Shown: positions 26,952 to 40,241, numbered from the stretch's first letter. The stretch is DNA of 40,532 bases from Alphaproteobacteria bacterium (GCA_021208265.1 JAJOJU010000005.1:1-40532); one strand, 5' to 3'. The notes: a model not told the origin generated them from the sequence alone. Numbers and translations are program-made.

Positions 26952-28504
26952 GGGGCTCGGCGTTTAATAAATCATCGGAAGACAGGGGAGTACTTGATTG
27001 AGGTGGAATAGCAACGGGCATAGAGACTTCCCGCGCGGGCAGATCATCTTTTTCCTGCCCTGACGCCGGCTCTACTAAAGGAATATCCTGCGCCGGACGC
27101 GTTTCCATTTCCGGCGTCACTTCCGCCTTTTTATATACAGCCTTCCGGTGCAGATTACCCCATTCAGGGGCCATGGCAATTTGATCGAGACTGAGGGCAT
27201 TCTGAAGCCGCCCCATACTGGCCAGCATGCCGTATTGCGCGTTGATCAGGCGGTAACGCCCGTTAATGCTTTCTAACTTGGTATTAAACAGCTGGTTATC
27301 AGCCTGCATCAATTGCAACAGATTGACCTTCGCGCCTTCAAATTGCGCCTGATAGGCTTTGAATAGTTTTTCGTTAAGCGCCCGGCGTTGCCCCAGAAGA
27401 TCCAGCTGGCGGCTGGCGGTCTGGTATTCCGCGTAAGCAAGGTTCACATCGCGCTCAATCTGACCGCGTGCATCCTCCAGTCGAGAGATCGTTTCCTGAT
27501 GGGTATGCTTGCTGCGGCGAATACGGGCCAGCTGTGCGCCGCCTGTTGAAAAATCCCAGCTGAGGCGCATGACGGCGCGGGCGTCTTCTGCCTCACCGCC
27601 AATTTCATCGCGCTGGTCACGCTTCAGATAAGACAGCTCGCCGTTCAAATCCGGATACAAAGCCGATTTCTCAGCCCCTATATCATAAGACGCCGCACGC
27701 GATTCATCTGTCGCCGCTGCCAAAGACGGATGATTGTTCAAGGCATAATCCACCGCCAGCGCGATATCATCGGGAATACTGTCAAACGGCACTTGCGGGG
27801 TGTCCAGCTCCGGGCCGGGACGATAGCCTATGGCTTCGTAGTATTGCGCTTCAGCCCCCATAAGCTGGCCTTCAAAATCCGCCAGAATACCATCCAGAAT
27901 GACAGAGATGTCCTTGGCCTGCTGGACTTGCGTTTCGTCCGCAGCCCCCTCATCCATCATCCGGCGGATACGTGACTGATAATCAGCCACCTTGGATTTA
28001 TGAGTTTTCAGCACCTTGACCGCCTCGCGCCCGCGCAGCACGTTCACATAGGCCTGCACAGCTCGCAAAGCCAAATCCTCACGCACTTCGAACAAACTGT
28101 TATAGGCTTTCTTCTTACGCGCCTCTGCCGCATCAACGCGGGACGATGTCTCCATCCCGTCAAAAATTCTCTGCCGCACGGTAACAGACCCCTCGCCCAG
28201 CCAGGAATATGCCTCACCGCGTGTCGTCACAAGCCCCCGCGATGTCGCGTTATCGCCGAACATACGCCCGCCTGTGGCTGACAATGACACCTCCGGAAAA
28301 TAGCTGGAATATTGCTCTGCACGGTTTTCCTTGGCGGAGCCAAGCTCTCTATCGCCGCTTCCACACTGGGATGCTGCTGTAGCGCGACAGGACGGAATCG
28401 CTTAAAGTCTCAGCCTGAGCGCGCCCGGAATCACCGGACCAGCCCCCGACCAAAAACAGAAACGCGATTATCAACCCCAGAACGGGGGTACGCGGAGATC
28501 GCAT
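26944..28504 (-). CDS. TolC-family outer-membrane channel, two frameshifts
   Basis: The reconstructed protein has about 519 residues. The ATG at 28502-28504 starts a signal peptide (MRSPRTPVLGLIIAFLFLVG, cleavage probably after AQA). The sequence breaks at about 28371-28384 (corrected to LQQHPSVEAAIESLA) and again at about 28331-28342 (to SAKENRAEQYSSYFPEVSLS), then continues intact through the two TolC coiled-coil/barrel repeats: ATSRGLVTTRGEAYSW, VRQRIFDGMETSSRVDAAEA, SWDFSTGGAQLARIRRSKH and KVNLLQLMQADNQLFNTKLE. The last 70 residues are Pro/Glu-rich and atypical, and could lie in the periplasm. It is the first gene of the operon tolC-hlyB-hlyD-cyclase and shares 28505-28667 with the divergent pnt operon. 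Confidence 0.92.
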
Positions 28505-28556
28505 AAAGGGTTTAAACCTTAATTTTCAGACTTTTGAAATATTCAATCCACCTACA

Positions 28557-28585
28557 AATCTAAAGAAAAAATGTCACTACATCAA
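28557..28585 (-). promoter_or_regulatory. Putative promoter of the secretion operon
   Basis: On the minus strand TTGATG (complement of 28580-28585) and TAGATT (complement of 28557-28562) are separated by 17 bases, about 53 bases before the tolC-like ATG. Confidence 0.35.
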
Positions 28586-28667
28586 GACTGATATCAAAAG
28601 GGCTTCACAAGGCGCAGCAACTGAGTCATCCTGACACTTCAATAATAAAAAATTAGCGGGGTTCATC

Positions 28668-29918
28668 GTGGGATTGACACTATCCATACTGAAAGAAACC
28701 GCGGAGGCCGAGACCGCGTCGCCGCAACGCCTGAAACGGTGCGTAAATATATCGCACTGGGCTATGATGTGCATATCGAATCGGGTGCCGGCGCAAAAGC
28801 CGCCTATCTGGATTCCGCCTACGCCGAAGCCGGAGCAAAAATATGCAAATCCGCCGCTGATACACTCAAAAACTCCGCGGTTGCTTTGAAAGTAAAACCG
28901 CCCGCCGCCTCAGAACTTTCCGCTTTCCCCAAAAATGCGCTGCTGATTTGCTGATGGACCCCCATAATAACGCCACGCTTATAAAATCACTGGCTGACAC
29001 CGGCATCACCACATGTGCCATGGAACTGGTGCCACGCATCACCCGCGCGCAAAGCATGGATGTGCTGTCTTCACAATCGAACCTTGCCGGATATAAGGCC
29101 GTTCTGGATGCTACAGCGCATTATGGCCGCGCCTTCCCCATGATGATGACGGCGGCGGGTACCATATCCCCGGCAAAAGTATTCGTGATGGGCGCGGGCG
29201 TTGCAGGCCTGCAAGCCATTGCCACCGCCCGCCGGCTGGGCGCTGTTGTGACTGCAACCGATGTGCGCCCCGCCGCCAAGGAACAGGTGGAATCGCTGGG
29301 CGCGAAATTCATCGCCGTGGAAGATGACGAATTCAAACAAGCTGAAACATCCGGCGGCTACGCCAAGGAAATGTCGGACTCTTATAAAAAGAAGCAGGCC
29401 GAGCTGGTGGAAAAACATATCGCGGGGCAGGATATCGTTATCACAACCGCGCTTATTCCAGGCCGCCCGGCACCGAAGTTGGTATCGGAATCCATGGTAA
29501 AATCAATGAAGCCCGGCTCGGTGATTGTGGATCTGGCTGTGGAAGCGGGCGGTAATGTTGCCGGATCCACCCCCGGCAAAGCCGTTGACAAGAACGATGT
29601 GACAATACTGGGGTATCACAATGTACCGGGCCGCTTGGCGACCGATGCCTCAGCGCTTTATTCCCGCAATCTTTTGAACCTTGTGACACTGATCACGGAT
29701 AAGGATAAAAAAGCCGTTGTGCTGGATATGGAAGATGACATCTTAAAAGGTATAGTCCTAACCAATGGTGGCAAGATCGTGCACCCGCAATTCTCTGGCT
29801 CAAAAGCATCCGCGGACACGAAAGCAAAAGTGCCCGTAAAAAAAACCGGCCGCTAAAAAAAACAACCAAATCAAAACCAAAAACGGCAGCAAAGCCCAAA
29901 GCGAAAGCAAAGGAGTAA
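28668..29918 (+). CDS. pntAA: Transhydrogenase alpha subunit, NAD-binding part PntAA, several frameshifts
   Basis: This is the cytoplasmic NAD(H)-binding domain of the proton-pumping transhydrogenase. A GTG start gives MGLTLSILKETAE; a one-base break at about 28690-28710 leads to RDRVAATPETVRKYIALGYD. A second break is at about 28948, between KNALLIC and LMDPHNNATL. The long intact part holds ELVPRITRAQSMDVLSSQSN, the Rossmann GAGVAGLQAIATARRLGA, TDVRPAAKEQVESLGAKF and YHNVPGRLATDASALYSRN. Two A8 runs at about 29838-29863 break the Lys/Ala-rich tail, which corrected ends KPKTAAKPKAKAKE at TAA 29916-29918, with AAGGAG as the pntAB ribosome binding site. The size of about 416 residues after correction is slightly larger than the usual 380. 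The subunit is split from PntAB as in other Alphaproteobacteria. Confidence 0.93.
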
Positions 29919-29925
29919 GTAAAGC

Positions 29926-30348
29926 ATGGCCGATGAACAACGCACATTAACGGAAAGCGCAGCGGAACTTTCAAACACGCTGGCCCAGCTTTCTCATAAG
30001 GCCGCCAATCTGGCGGTGGAGGCCAGTAATATGGGCGGCGCTGATGCCGCGCATGCCGCACCATTCCTGATAACAGGCCTCACCGTTTTTGTACTGGCCT
30101 GTTTTGTGGGTTATCACGTTGTCTGGCGGGTTACACCAGCCCTGCATTCCCCCCTGATGGGCATCACAAACGCCATTTCATCCGTAATTATCGTGGGTGC
30201 TATTCTGGCCGTGGGCGCTGCCGGAAGCGGCTTTTCAACCTTTATGGGCTTCATCGCCGTAACGCTGGCTTCGGTCAATATCGTTGGTGGTTTCATCATC
30301 ACACGCCGCATGCTCAGCATGTTTAAGAAGAAAGAGATAAAATCATGA
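29926..30348 (+). CDS. pntAB: Transhydrogenase alpha subunit, membrane part PntAB
   Basis: This 140-residue protein supplies the membrane domain of the split alpha subunit. After a hydrophilic N-terminus ([19 protein letters not shown]) come membrane segments [20 protein letters not shown], a [20 protein letters not shown] segment that is highly conserved in PntA, and [20 protein letters not shown], ending [13 protein letters not shown]. An AAGGAG ribosome binding site lies ten bases upstream of the ATG. Its stop overlaps the ATG of the next gene (ATGA), which shows translational coupling. It works with PntAA and PntB to couple hydride transfer from NADH to NADP with proton flow. Confidence 0.95.
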   Translation: MADEQRTLTESAAELSNTLAQLSHKAANLAVEASNMGGADAAHAAPFLITGLTVFVLACFVGYHVVWRVTPALHSPLMGITNAISSVIIVGAILAVGAAGSGFSTFMGFIAVTLASVNIVGGFIITRRMLSMFKKKEIKS

Positions 30349-30695
30349 CAACAAATCCAACTTTTGATCCGCAATGGACAAAGCCGCGCCTGAAGCAATT
30401 CTGGGATGCCTGTAATGCCCCCGATGGTTTTGATTACAATGCGCTTCAAAATGATTTTGGCGCGCCTGATCCCTCAACCCCCGCTTTTTCGGATTGGATG
30501 AAAACCACAACCACCAATGTTGTAACAGCTGAAATCGCTCAAGCACAAAATGTAATGGTACTAAGACAAGACTCGGTCGATATGCCTGATGGTAGCACCA
30601 TTCATGAAATAGGTATTGACATCGATGGGCGTATCGTAAATGCCATCGGTGATCTTGCAGAACACATCAAAGCCCTGATTGCCCCACAACCTTAA
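30345..30695 (+). CDS. Uncharacterised 116-residue protein inside the pnt operon
   Basis: I do not recognise this gene. It starts inside the pntAB stop codon (ATGA) and ends ten bases before the pntB ATG, so it is translated with the transhydrogenase subunits. The product begins [20 protein letters not shown], has [20 protein letters not shown] and [12 protein letters not shown], and ends with a short repeated-acid region [20 protein letters not shown] and [12 protein letters not shown]. There is no signal peptide or membrane segment, so it is probably cytoplasmic. Its acidic C-terminal half could pack as a small beta-alpha domain. The codon use looks like that of its neighbours. An accessory role in transhydrogenase assembly is only suggested by position. 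Confidence 0.8.
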   Translation: MTTNPTFDPQWTKPRLKQFWDACNAPDGFDYNALQNDFGAPDPSTPAFSDWMKTTTTNVVTAEIAQAQNVMVLRQDSVDMPDGSTIHEIGIDIDGRIVNAIGDLAEHIKALIAPQP

Positions 30696-30705
30696 AGAAA
30701 AAAAC

Positions 30706-32100
30706 ATGGAAATTTTAGCGCACCTCACATATCTCATCGCCGCTGTATTGTTTATTCTGGCATTACGTGGCCTGTCGCACCCAGAAAGCGCCAAGCGCGG
30801 TCTTGAATTCGGCATGGCCGGGATGGGGCTTGCCGTTATTACCACGCTGTTTATGCCACAGGTGGAAGGCTATGTACTGATTGTTCTGGGTATTCTTCTC
30901 GGCGGCGGGATCGGTTATGCGATTGCCCAGCGCACGGAAATGACAGCCCTGCCTCAGTTGATGGCGGCGTTCCACTCTTTGGTTGGTCTGGCAGCTGTGT
31001 GCGTAGCGGCAGCTGCATTTTATAACCCCAAGGCTTACGGCATTTTAGGGGCGGAGGGCATTCACCTGTCTTCTCTCGTGGAAATGGCTTTGGGCGCTGC
31101 CATCGGGGCGGTTACCTTCACAGGTTCACTCATTGCCTGGGGCAAGCTGGATGGCCGCATTTCCGGCAAGCCGGTTCTTTTCGGCGGGCAACATTCATTA
31201 AATGCCCTGCTGGGCATCGCGCTGTTTCTTCTTATCCTGTTGCTCTGTGTAACGGAAAGCAGCTTCTTCTTCTGGATGATTGTGCTGGTGGCCCTTGCCT
31301 TGGGCGTGCTGATGATTATCCCGATCGGCGGGGCGGATATGCCGGTGATTGTTTCCATGCTGAATTCCTATTCCGGCTGGGCGGCAGCAGGGATCGGCTT
31401 TACGCTGCATAACAATCTGCTGATTATCGTGGGCGCGCTTGTGGGCGCTTCCGGGGCGATCCTTTCCTACATCATGTGCAAAGGTATGAACCGCAGCTTC
31501 CTGAACGTTCTGCTAGGCGGTTTCGGCGGTGAACAATCATCCGGCGCGGGTGCGGATTATTCCGATAAACAGGCCAAAATCGGCGCGGCGGAAGATGCTG
31601 CCTTCCTGATGAAAAATGCCAGCAAGGTTATCATCGTGCCGGGTTACGGCATGGCGGTGGCGCAGGCTCAGCACGCCTTGCGTGAAATGGGGGATTTGCT
31701 GAAAGGCTACGGCGTGGAAGTTACCTACGCCATTCACCCCGTTGCGGGCCGTATGCCCGGTCACATGAACGTACTGCTGGCGGAAGCCAACGTGCCTTAT
31801 GACGAGGTGTTCGAGATGGAAGATATCAACCGCGACTTCGCACAGGCCGATGTGGCTTATGTGATCGGCGCGAATGATATCACCAACCCGGCGGCAAAAA
31901 ATGACTCTGCCTCCCCCATTTACGGTATGCCGGTGCTGGATGTAGAAAAAGCGCGCACGGTTCTGTTCGTAAAACGCTCAATGGGGTCAGGTTATGCCGG
32001 GATCGACAACCCGCTTTTCTTCGAACAAAACACAATGATGTTACTCGGCGATGCCAAGAAAATGACAGAGGATATCATCAAGGCGCTGGAACATGCATAA
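30706..32100 (+). CDS. pntB: Transhydrogenase beta subunit PntB
   Basis: PntB carries membrane helices and the NADP(H)-binding domain. The start is ATG 30706 (MEILAHLTYLIAAVLFILAL); a longer in-frame start upstream lacks family support. About nine hydrophobic segments occupy residues 1-270, including GMAGMGLAVITTLFMPQ, LLGGGIGYAIAQR and SMLNSYSGWAAAGIGFTLHN. The C-terminal domain has VIIVPGYGMAVAQAQHALRE (NADP-binding loop), HPVAGRMPGHMNVLLAEANV, VIGANDITNPAA and KRSMGSGYAGIDNPLF. The 464-residue length is normal and the frame is intact. The next gene starts eight bases before its stop, so the operon continues. Confidence 0.97.
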   Translation: MEILAHLTYLIAAVLFILALRGLSHPESAKRGLEFGMAGMGLAVITTLFMPQVEGYVLIVLGILLGGGIGYAIAQRTEMTALPQLMAAFHSLVGLAAVCVAAAAFYNPKAYGILGAEGIHLSSLVEMALGAAIGAVTFTGSLIAWGKLDGRISGKPVLFGGQHSLNALLGIALFLLILLLCVTESSFFFWMIVLVALALGVLMIIPIGGADMPVIVSMLNSYSGWAAAGIGFTLHNNLLIIVGALVGASGAILSYIMCKGMNRSFLNVLLGGFGGEQSSGAGADYSDKQAKIGAAEDAAFLMKNASKVIIVPGYGMAVAQAQHALREMGDLLKGYGVEVTYAIHPVAGRMPGHMNVLLAEANVPYDEVFEMEDINRDFAQADVAYVIGANDITNPAAKNDSASPIYGMPVLDVEKARTVLFVKRSMGSGYAGIDNPLFFEQNTMMLLGDAKKMTEDIIKALEHA

Positions 32101-33106
32101 GGCTTTCAATATTCCACCTAAATTGCCGGAACGCGCACAAGAAGTGTCCGGCTGGCAAGTCGCAACCTTCCACCGTGAACCGGGGCGCACTATTCGCTAT
32201 GGTCATGCGCCGCTGCCAAATGGCCGTAAACCCAAAGCCATTGCCGTTGTCCTGCAAGGCCTCTCTGAATATATGGAGAAATATTTTGAGGTTATGAATG
32301 ATCTTCATGACCGGGATATTGAAGTCTGGGCACTGGACTGGATGGGACAAGGCGGATCGGGCAGATACCTGAAGGATAATCTTGATAAACGCCATATCTC
32401 ACGGTTTCAGGATGATATTGATGATCTCGGCTACCTGATGGAAAATTTTGTCATTCCCTCAACACAAGCGGCGGATGGGTCATCCTTGCCTGTTGTTTTT
32501 CTGGGGCATTCCATGGGCGGGCATATGGGCCTTCGCTATATTGCCCAACATCCGGATGCCGTTAAATGCGCCGGTTTTTCAGCCCCGCTGACCGGAATTT
32601 TGCAGGTTAAATTCCTGCCGCTGCCGCTTCTTTATTCTCTTGAATATATGGTCAGCACGCTCATGCCGGAGAGTTACGCCTCTAAACTGCAGCAAGACTG
32701 GCATGAAGGGCTTCGCCCCAAACCGCCTATCAGCATCTTTTCGAATGATAAAAAACGTAATCCCGTTCATAACGCATGGATGAAAGAAAACCCTTTTCTG
32801 CGCATTGGCGGCCCTACATATAAATGGGTGGTGGAGGCACTTAATTCCTGCCGCAGCCTGCGTGCGGAATTTTCAAAGATAGTCACCCCTTGTGTTGTCG
32901 GTCTTGCCAGCCGCGATCTGGTCGTTGATAACGGTGCCACACGCGCTCTTATGGCGTCAGCGCCCCATATAAATCTGGTGGAAATCCCGCGGAGCTGTCA
33001 TGAAATTCTGATGGAAAACAACACCAAACGGAGCAAATTTTTAAATGAATTCTTCATGCTTTTAGAAGAAAATGGCATAAATAAACCTGACAATAATCTG
33101 GGATAG
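32093..33106 (+). CDS. Alpha/beta hydrolase, lysophospholipase/monoacylglycerol-lipase-like
   Basis: The product has 337 residues and no signal peptide. It has the classic serine hydrolase fold of the lysophospholipase L2/monoglyceride-lipase group: VVLQGLSEYMEKYFEVMNDL, WALDWMGQGGSGRYL, the nucleophile elbow LGHSMGGHMGLRY (about residue 140), an acid in LASRDLVVDN and a histidine in SCHEILMEN. The substrate is probably a monoacylglycerol or lysophospholipid, but this is not shown. Its ATG lies inside the last codons of pntB (eight-base overlap), so it is expressed with the transhydrogenase; a functional link is not obvious. The downstream gene follows after three bases. Confidence 0.88.
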   Translation: MHKAFNIPPKLPERAQEVSGWQVATFHREPGRTIRYGHAPLPNGRKPKAIAVVLQGLSEYMEKYFEVMNDLHDRDIEVWALDWMGQGGSGRYLKDNLDKRHISRFQDDIDDLGYLMENFVIPSTQAADGSSLPVVFLGHSMGGHMGLRYIAQHPDAVKCAGFSAPLTGILQVKFLPLPLLYSLEYMVSTLMPESYASKLQQDWHEGLRPKPPISIFSNDKKRNPVHNAWMKENPFLRIGGPTYKWVVEALNSCRSLRAEFSKIVTPCVVGLASRDLVVDNGATRALMASAPHINLVEIPRSCHEILMENNTKRSKFLNEFFMLLEENGINKPDNNLG

Positions 33107-33109
33107 ATA

Positions 33110-36474
<3,365 letters not shown>

Positions 36475-36545
36475 AGCGGCTTCCTTTTACATACATGATT
36501 GAAAAATGAAGCCGTTCATTAACATAATAATTAAAGATTACCTAT

Positions 36546-36580
36546 AAAAAAAATACAGCCTCTGCTATTAGCTCAGGGGC
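36546..36580 (-). terminator. recN terminator
   Basis: On the minus strand GCCCCTG and CAGAGGC form a seven-base stem with one mismatch around a nine-base loop, followed by TGTATTTTTTTTATAGG. It directly follows the recN stop. Confidence 0.6.
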
Positions 36581-38230
36581 CTAAGCTGCCGAGCCACTTT
36601 CCAGCAATCGGTCAGCCGCGGCTCTGGCTTCGTTGGTAACCTCTGCTCCGGCCAGCATGCGGCGATTTCCTCACGGCGCTGGAAGGTTCGGGCAGGTGCA
36701 GAACGGATGTGGTGACACTCTCCGCGCCATCCTTCTTCACAATCCAGTGATGGCCGCGCGCGCCGCCACTTGCGGGGAATGCGTTACAACCAAAATCTGT
36801 TTGTCCTTCGCCAGCCGTGCCAGGCGTTCCCCCACGGCATCAGCCACCGCACCACCAATCCCGGCATCCACTTCATCAAAAATCAGCGTTCCGGCGGCGC
36901 CCGTTTCCGCCATCACCACCTTGATCGCCAGCATGAAGCGCGACATCTCGCCGCCCCGAAGCAATCTTGTTGAGCGGCCCCGCTTCCGCACCGGGATTGG
37001 TGGCTACCAGAAAACGTACACGGCTTGTGCCTTCCGGCCCCCATTCGGACTCCGGCAGACTCTCTACTTTCGTTTCAAAACGCGCCCGGTCCAACTTTAA
37101 GGGCGGAAGTTCCTTCGCCACCAGATTATCCAGTTTGGAAGCTGTTTTTACGCGTATCTCATGCAGACTTTCAGCACTTTTTATATAAGCAGCGCGCGCC
37201 GTTTCAGCTGCTTTCAAGGCTTCGGCGATCAAATCATCGCTATGTTCGATACGGTTGAGACGCGCGGCCAACTCTTCGCGCGTGGCGGCGAGTTCATCCA
37301 CGCTGCAATTATGTTTGCGGGCTTGCGCACGAAGCTCATGCAGGCGATCATCAATGCTCTCCAGATTATGCTCGGCATGTTCAAGATCGGCGGAGAGAGA
37401 TTGTATCACCTCCCGCGCCTCTTCCATTTCGGCATTTGCGCGATCTAACGCAGCCATAGCCTCATCAACATTGGCTTTATCAGCAATACGGGCCAGAGCA
37501 CCCTGCGCTGCGCGGAGAGGGTCAGCCTCACCGGAAAGGGCAAAGTAGGCCGCGTTCAGCCCCTCCAGCACTTTTTCCCGGTGCATCAGGCTTTCACGAA
37601 GGGAGGCCAACTCACATTCTTCGCCCGGTTTCGGAGCCAGCCCGTCCAGATCCTCAATCGCCGCCCGCAATAATCTTCGTCCGTTTTGGCGTTGTGTGAG
37701 GCCGCTTGTAATTCCTCCGCCGCCCGCACACATTCACGCCACCGATTCCAATGCTGCCCTATCGAGCCCGTATCAACCCCGGCATACGAATCCAGAATGG
37801 CGCGGTGAGTGGCAGGATCAAGCAGGCCTTGCGTATCGAACTGACCATGGATTTCGAGAAGCGTTTCGCCCACTTGCCGGAGCAGCCCCGCGCTCACCGG
37901 CTGGTCGTTAATGAACGCTTTCGAGCGCCCATCCGCCCCCAAAGCGCGGCGCAGGATAAGGGTTGTATCGGCCTCGATATCAGAATTTTTTAGCAAGCCT
38001 TGCGAAAGATGATCCGGCCCCACATCAAACACAGCGCTTACGCTGGCCTGATCAGCGCCTTTGCGCACCAACCCGCTATCGGCCCGAAACCCGATGGCAA
38101 GGCCCAACGAGTCGAGCAGGATGGACTTCCCCGCCCCTGTTTCACCCGTGAGCGCGCACAGCCCGGCTTTAAAATCTATCGCCAGCTTTTCAATGATCAC
38201 GACATTTTGAATGCTCAAGGATGTCAGCAT
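36581..38230 (-). CDS. recN: DNA repair protein RecN, several frameshifts
   Basis: RecN is an SMC-like ATPase of recombinational double-strand-break repair. The 1,650 bases equal 550 codons, the usual size, but the frame breaks at about 37665-37680, 36955-36963, 36750-36757 and 36655-36672. Read across these, the protein has MLTSLSIQNVVIIEKLAIDF, Walker A TGETGAGKSILLDSL, SVSAVFDVGPDHL, ETLLEIHGQFDTQGLLDPAT, a long coiled coil with DYLRAAIEDLDGL-type joining sequence, the signature GPLNKIASGGEMSRFMLAIK, Walker B TLIFDEVDAGIGGAVADAVG, VVTHSPQVAARARGHHWIVK and a tail MLAGAEVTNEARAAADRLLE ending at TAG 36581-36583. All hallmark motifs are present, so the gene is probably intact in the organism. 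It lies downstream of bamD. Confidence 0.94.
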
Positions 38231-38261
38231 GTCATTACCCCAGACAAAAACCGTGGCAACT

Positions 38262-39080
38262 TTATTCCGGAGTCAAAATTGAATCCAGCGTCCGTTCCAC
38301 CAGTCCGCGCTCATCATCTATCTGCGCGCGCATCTCATCATCCAGCAGCGCATAGCTGCGCTCATACCACTTGGAACCGGGATAGTTATACCCCAGAACG
38401 GAGGCAATTCGTGCCGCCTGCTGTTTCAGCCCCAATGTCAGATAACATTCCACAAGGCGGTGCAGGGCTTCGGGCACGTGAGTGGTCGTCTGATACTCAC
38501 CAATCACCGTCTGGAAGCGGTTAATCGCAGCATTCACTTGCCCTTGTCCCAGGTAATAACGCCCCACTTCCATTTCCTTACCCGCCAGGTGATCTTCTGC
38601 CAAATCACGTTTTAGTACAGCGTCACGAGCATATTTGCTTTGTGGAAAGCGGCTGATCAAAACATTCAGCGCATCGCGCGCCTGCTTGGTCATTTCCTGA
38701 TCGCGGCGTACATCGGAAATCTGCTCGTAATAGGACAGCGCCTTCAGATAATAGGCGTAATCAATGTCCGGGTTACCGGGATGAAGCTCAATAAAACGAT
38801 CTAGTGCCAGAATGGCTTCATCGTAACGCTGATCTTGGTAGGAGGAAAATGCTGCCATCAGCTGCGCCTGCGTCGCCCATTTGGAATAAGGGTGCTGACG
38901 CTCCACTTCCTCAAAATATTTGGTGGCTTCGAAGTAATTGCCTTCATCCAGCGAGTCAGCCGCTTTGTTGTATAGAACATCAACCGGCTCTTCGATCTGA
39001 ATATCGTCCTCCGATGTGCCGCATGCGGCGAGGCCCAGAAACACAAGTAACAAAAGATAAGAACGCAGGCTATGAATCAT
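38262..39080 (-). CDS. bamD: Outer-membrane assembly lipoprotein BamD
   Basis: BamD is an essential lipoprotein of the BAM complex that inserts beta-barrel proteins. The 272-residue protein has a lipoprotein signal (MIHSLRSYLLLLVFLGLAAC) with lipobox LAAC and lipidated Cys 20. Five TPR-like repeats follow: EPVDVLYNKAADSLDEGNYF, KYFEEVERQHPYSKWATQAQ, DEAILALDRFIELHPGNPDI, RFPQSKYARDAVLKRDLAED, and EALHRLVECYLTLGLKQQAA. The length is slightly above that of E. coli BamD, typical for Alphaproteobacteria. It lies between lpxC (78 bases upstream) and recN (31 bases downstream), the standard order in this class. Confidence 0.97.
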   Translation of the reverse strand: MIHSLRSYLLLLVFLGLAACGTSEDDIQIEEPVDVLYNKAADSLDEGNYFEATKYFEEVERQHPYSKWATQAQLMAAFSSYQDQRYDEAILALDRFIELHPGNPDIDYAYYLKALSYYEQISDVRRDQEMTKQARDALNVLISRFPQSKYARDAVLKRDLAEDHLAGKEMEVGRYYLGQGQVNAAINRFQTVIGEYQTTTHVPEALHRLVECYLTLGLKQQAARIASVLGYNYPGSKWYERSYALLDDEMRAQIDDERGLVERTLDSILTPE

Positions 39081-39158
39081 AGTCGATTCATAGCGCGTTC
39101 CGCCCGGTAAAGGAAGGAAGAAAGGGCTTACCCCTCATAAATTCCTGTTGAAAATAGC

Positions 39159-40121
39159 TTACGCGGTAACGCGGCTGGAAACAACATCTGCCGCCTGAGG
39201 CAGTGTTTTGAGAAGCCCGGCGCCATCCAGATCAATCTCGATCCAGCAATCAGGTTTTTGAGCCAGTTCCTTCAGCAGCAAGGCATGCATTTCATGCCCG
39301 GCCTTGTAGCCGTAATAAGTGCCCACAATCGGCGCGCCCCAAAGAGCCAGATCACCCACGGCATCCAGCATCTTGTGGCGTACGAATTCTTCATTCCCCT
39401 TATAACGCAAACCTTCCGGGCTTACGATGGTCTTGTCGGAACGCTTGACCGCCACGGCGTTATTCGGTGTAGCGCCCATGGCTTTACCCATTTTCTGTAG
39501 CATTTCAACATCTTCGACATAACCAAATGTGCGGGCTGCTGCCAGTTCCTCGCGGAAATTATCCGCCGTTAACACCATTTCAAAATGCTGGTGACCGATC
39601 AGGGAGTCCTCAAAATCAATTTCAGTGCTGTATATTGTTTCGGATGACGGCTTCAGAATCGCAATACGACCTTTGCTTTCTACCTGCACGGGCTTGATGA
39701 TTTTAATGGCCTTACGGGGGGCATCCTGAGCCTCAATCCCGGCGCGGTCCAGCATCTCGATAAAACGCAGCGAGCTGCCATCCATAATCGGCACTTCCGG
39801 CCCGCCGACATGAATACGCATGTTATCAATGCCGAGCGCCACAATAGCCGCCATCAAATGTTCAATCGTGCCCACACCCACGCCATCGGCATTGACGATT
39901 TGGGTGCACAGCGTGGTATCAGCCACGTTTTCAATCTTGGCTTTAATAACGGGGTTGCGCCCTTCAATGTCCTTGTCGGTACGCACAAATTCAATCCCCG
40001 TCCCCACCGGCGCCGGGAAGAATGTAAGCGGTACATCGCGCCCGGAATGGATGCCGAGTTTGTGATCGGGCTCCAGCTCCAGCTCATGGCTGCTGATCGG
40101 GCGAAGAATGGTATGTTGCAT
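39159..40121 (-). CDS. lpxC: UDP-3-O-acyl-N-acetylglucosamine deacetylase
   Basis: This is the zinc enzyme of the first committed step of lipid A synthesis. The 320-residue protein has VGTIEHLMAAIVALGIDN (zinc ligand His about 86), VPIMDGSS, ARTFGYVEDVEML, and RHKMLDAVGDLALWG, which supplies the second His and the Asp ligand, followed by GYKAGHEMHALLLK with the catalytic histidine. The frame is intact and the length normal. It is between ftsZ and bamD. Presence of lpxC shows that the organism makes lipid A. The ATG has only a weak AGAG ribosome binding site; a separate promoter probably lies in 40122-40240, because a terminator follows ftsZ. Confidence 0.97.
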   Translation of the reverse strand: MQHTILRPISSHELELEPDHKLGIHSGRDVPLTFFPAPVGTGIEFVRTDKDIEGRNPVIKAKIENVADTTLCTQIVNADGVGVGTIEHLMAAIVALGIDNMRIHVGGPEVPIMDGSSLRFIEMLDRAGIEAQDAPRKAIKIIKPVQVESKGRIAILKPSSETIYSTEIDFEDSLIGHQHFEMVLTADNFREELAAARTFGYVEDVEMLQKMGKAMGATPNNAVAVKRSDKTIVSPEGLRYKGNEEFVRHKMLDAVGDLALWGAPIVGTYYGYKAGHEMHALLLKELAQKPDCWIEIDLDGAGLLKTLPQAADVVSSRVTA

Positions 40122-40241
40122 AATTATAATCTCTATTTCCGCGTTGTTTACGCTTTTTTGCTTCCTCTAATATAAGAAACCCCGGCGGGAAATAGAAATC
40201 ACATCATGTTGCGGAATATTACAGGGTTGAATATTCCCGGT

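Noticed and set aside
28668-29856. pntAA as a pseudogene in several pieces
   Set aside because: All conserved blocks are present across frames, partner genes are intact and two breaks are in A8 runs; an error is far more likely.
36581-38230. Programmed frameshifting in recN
   Set aside because: Four or more breaks without a shared slippery heptamer point to sequence errors.
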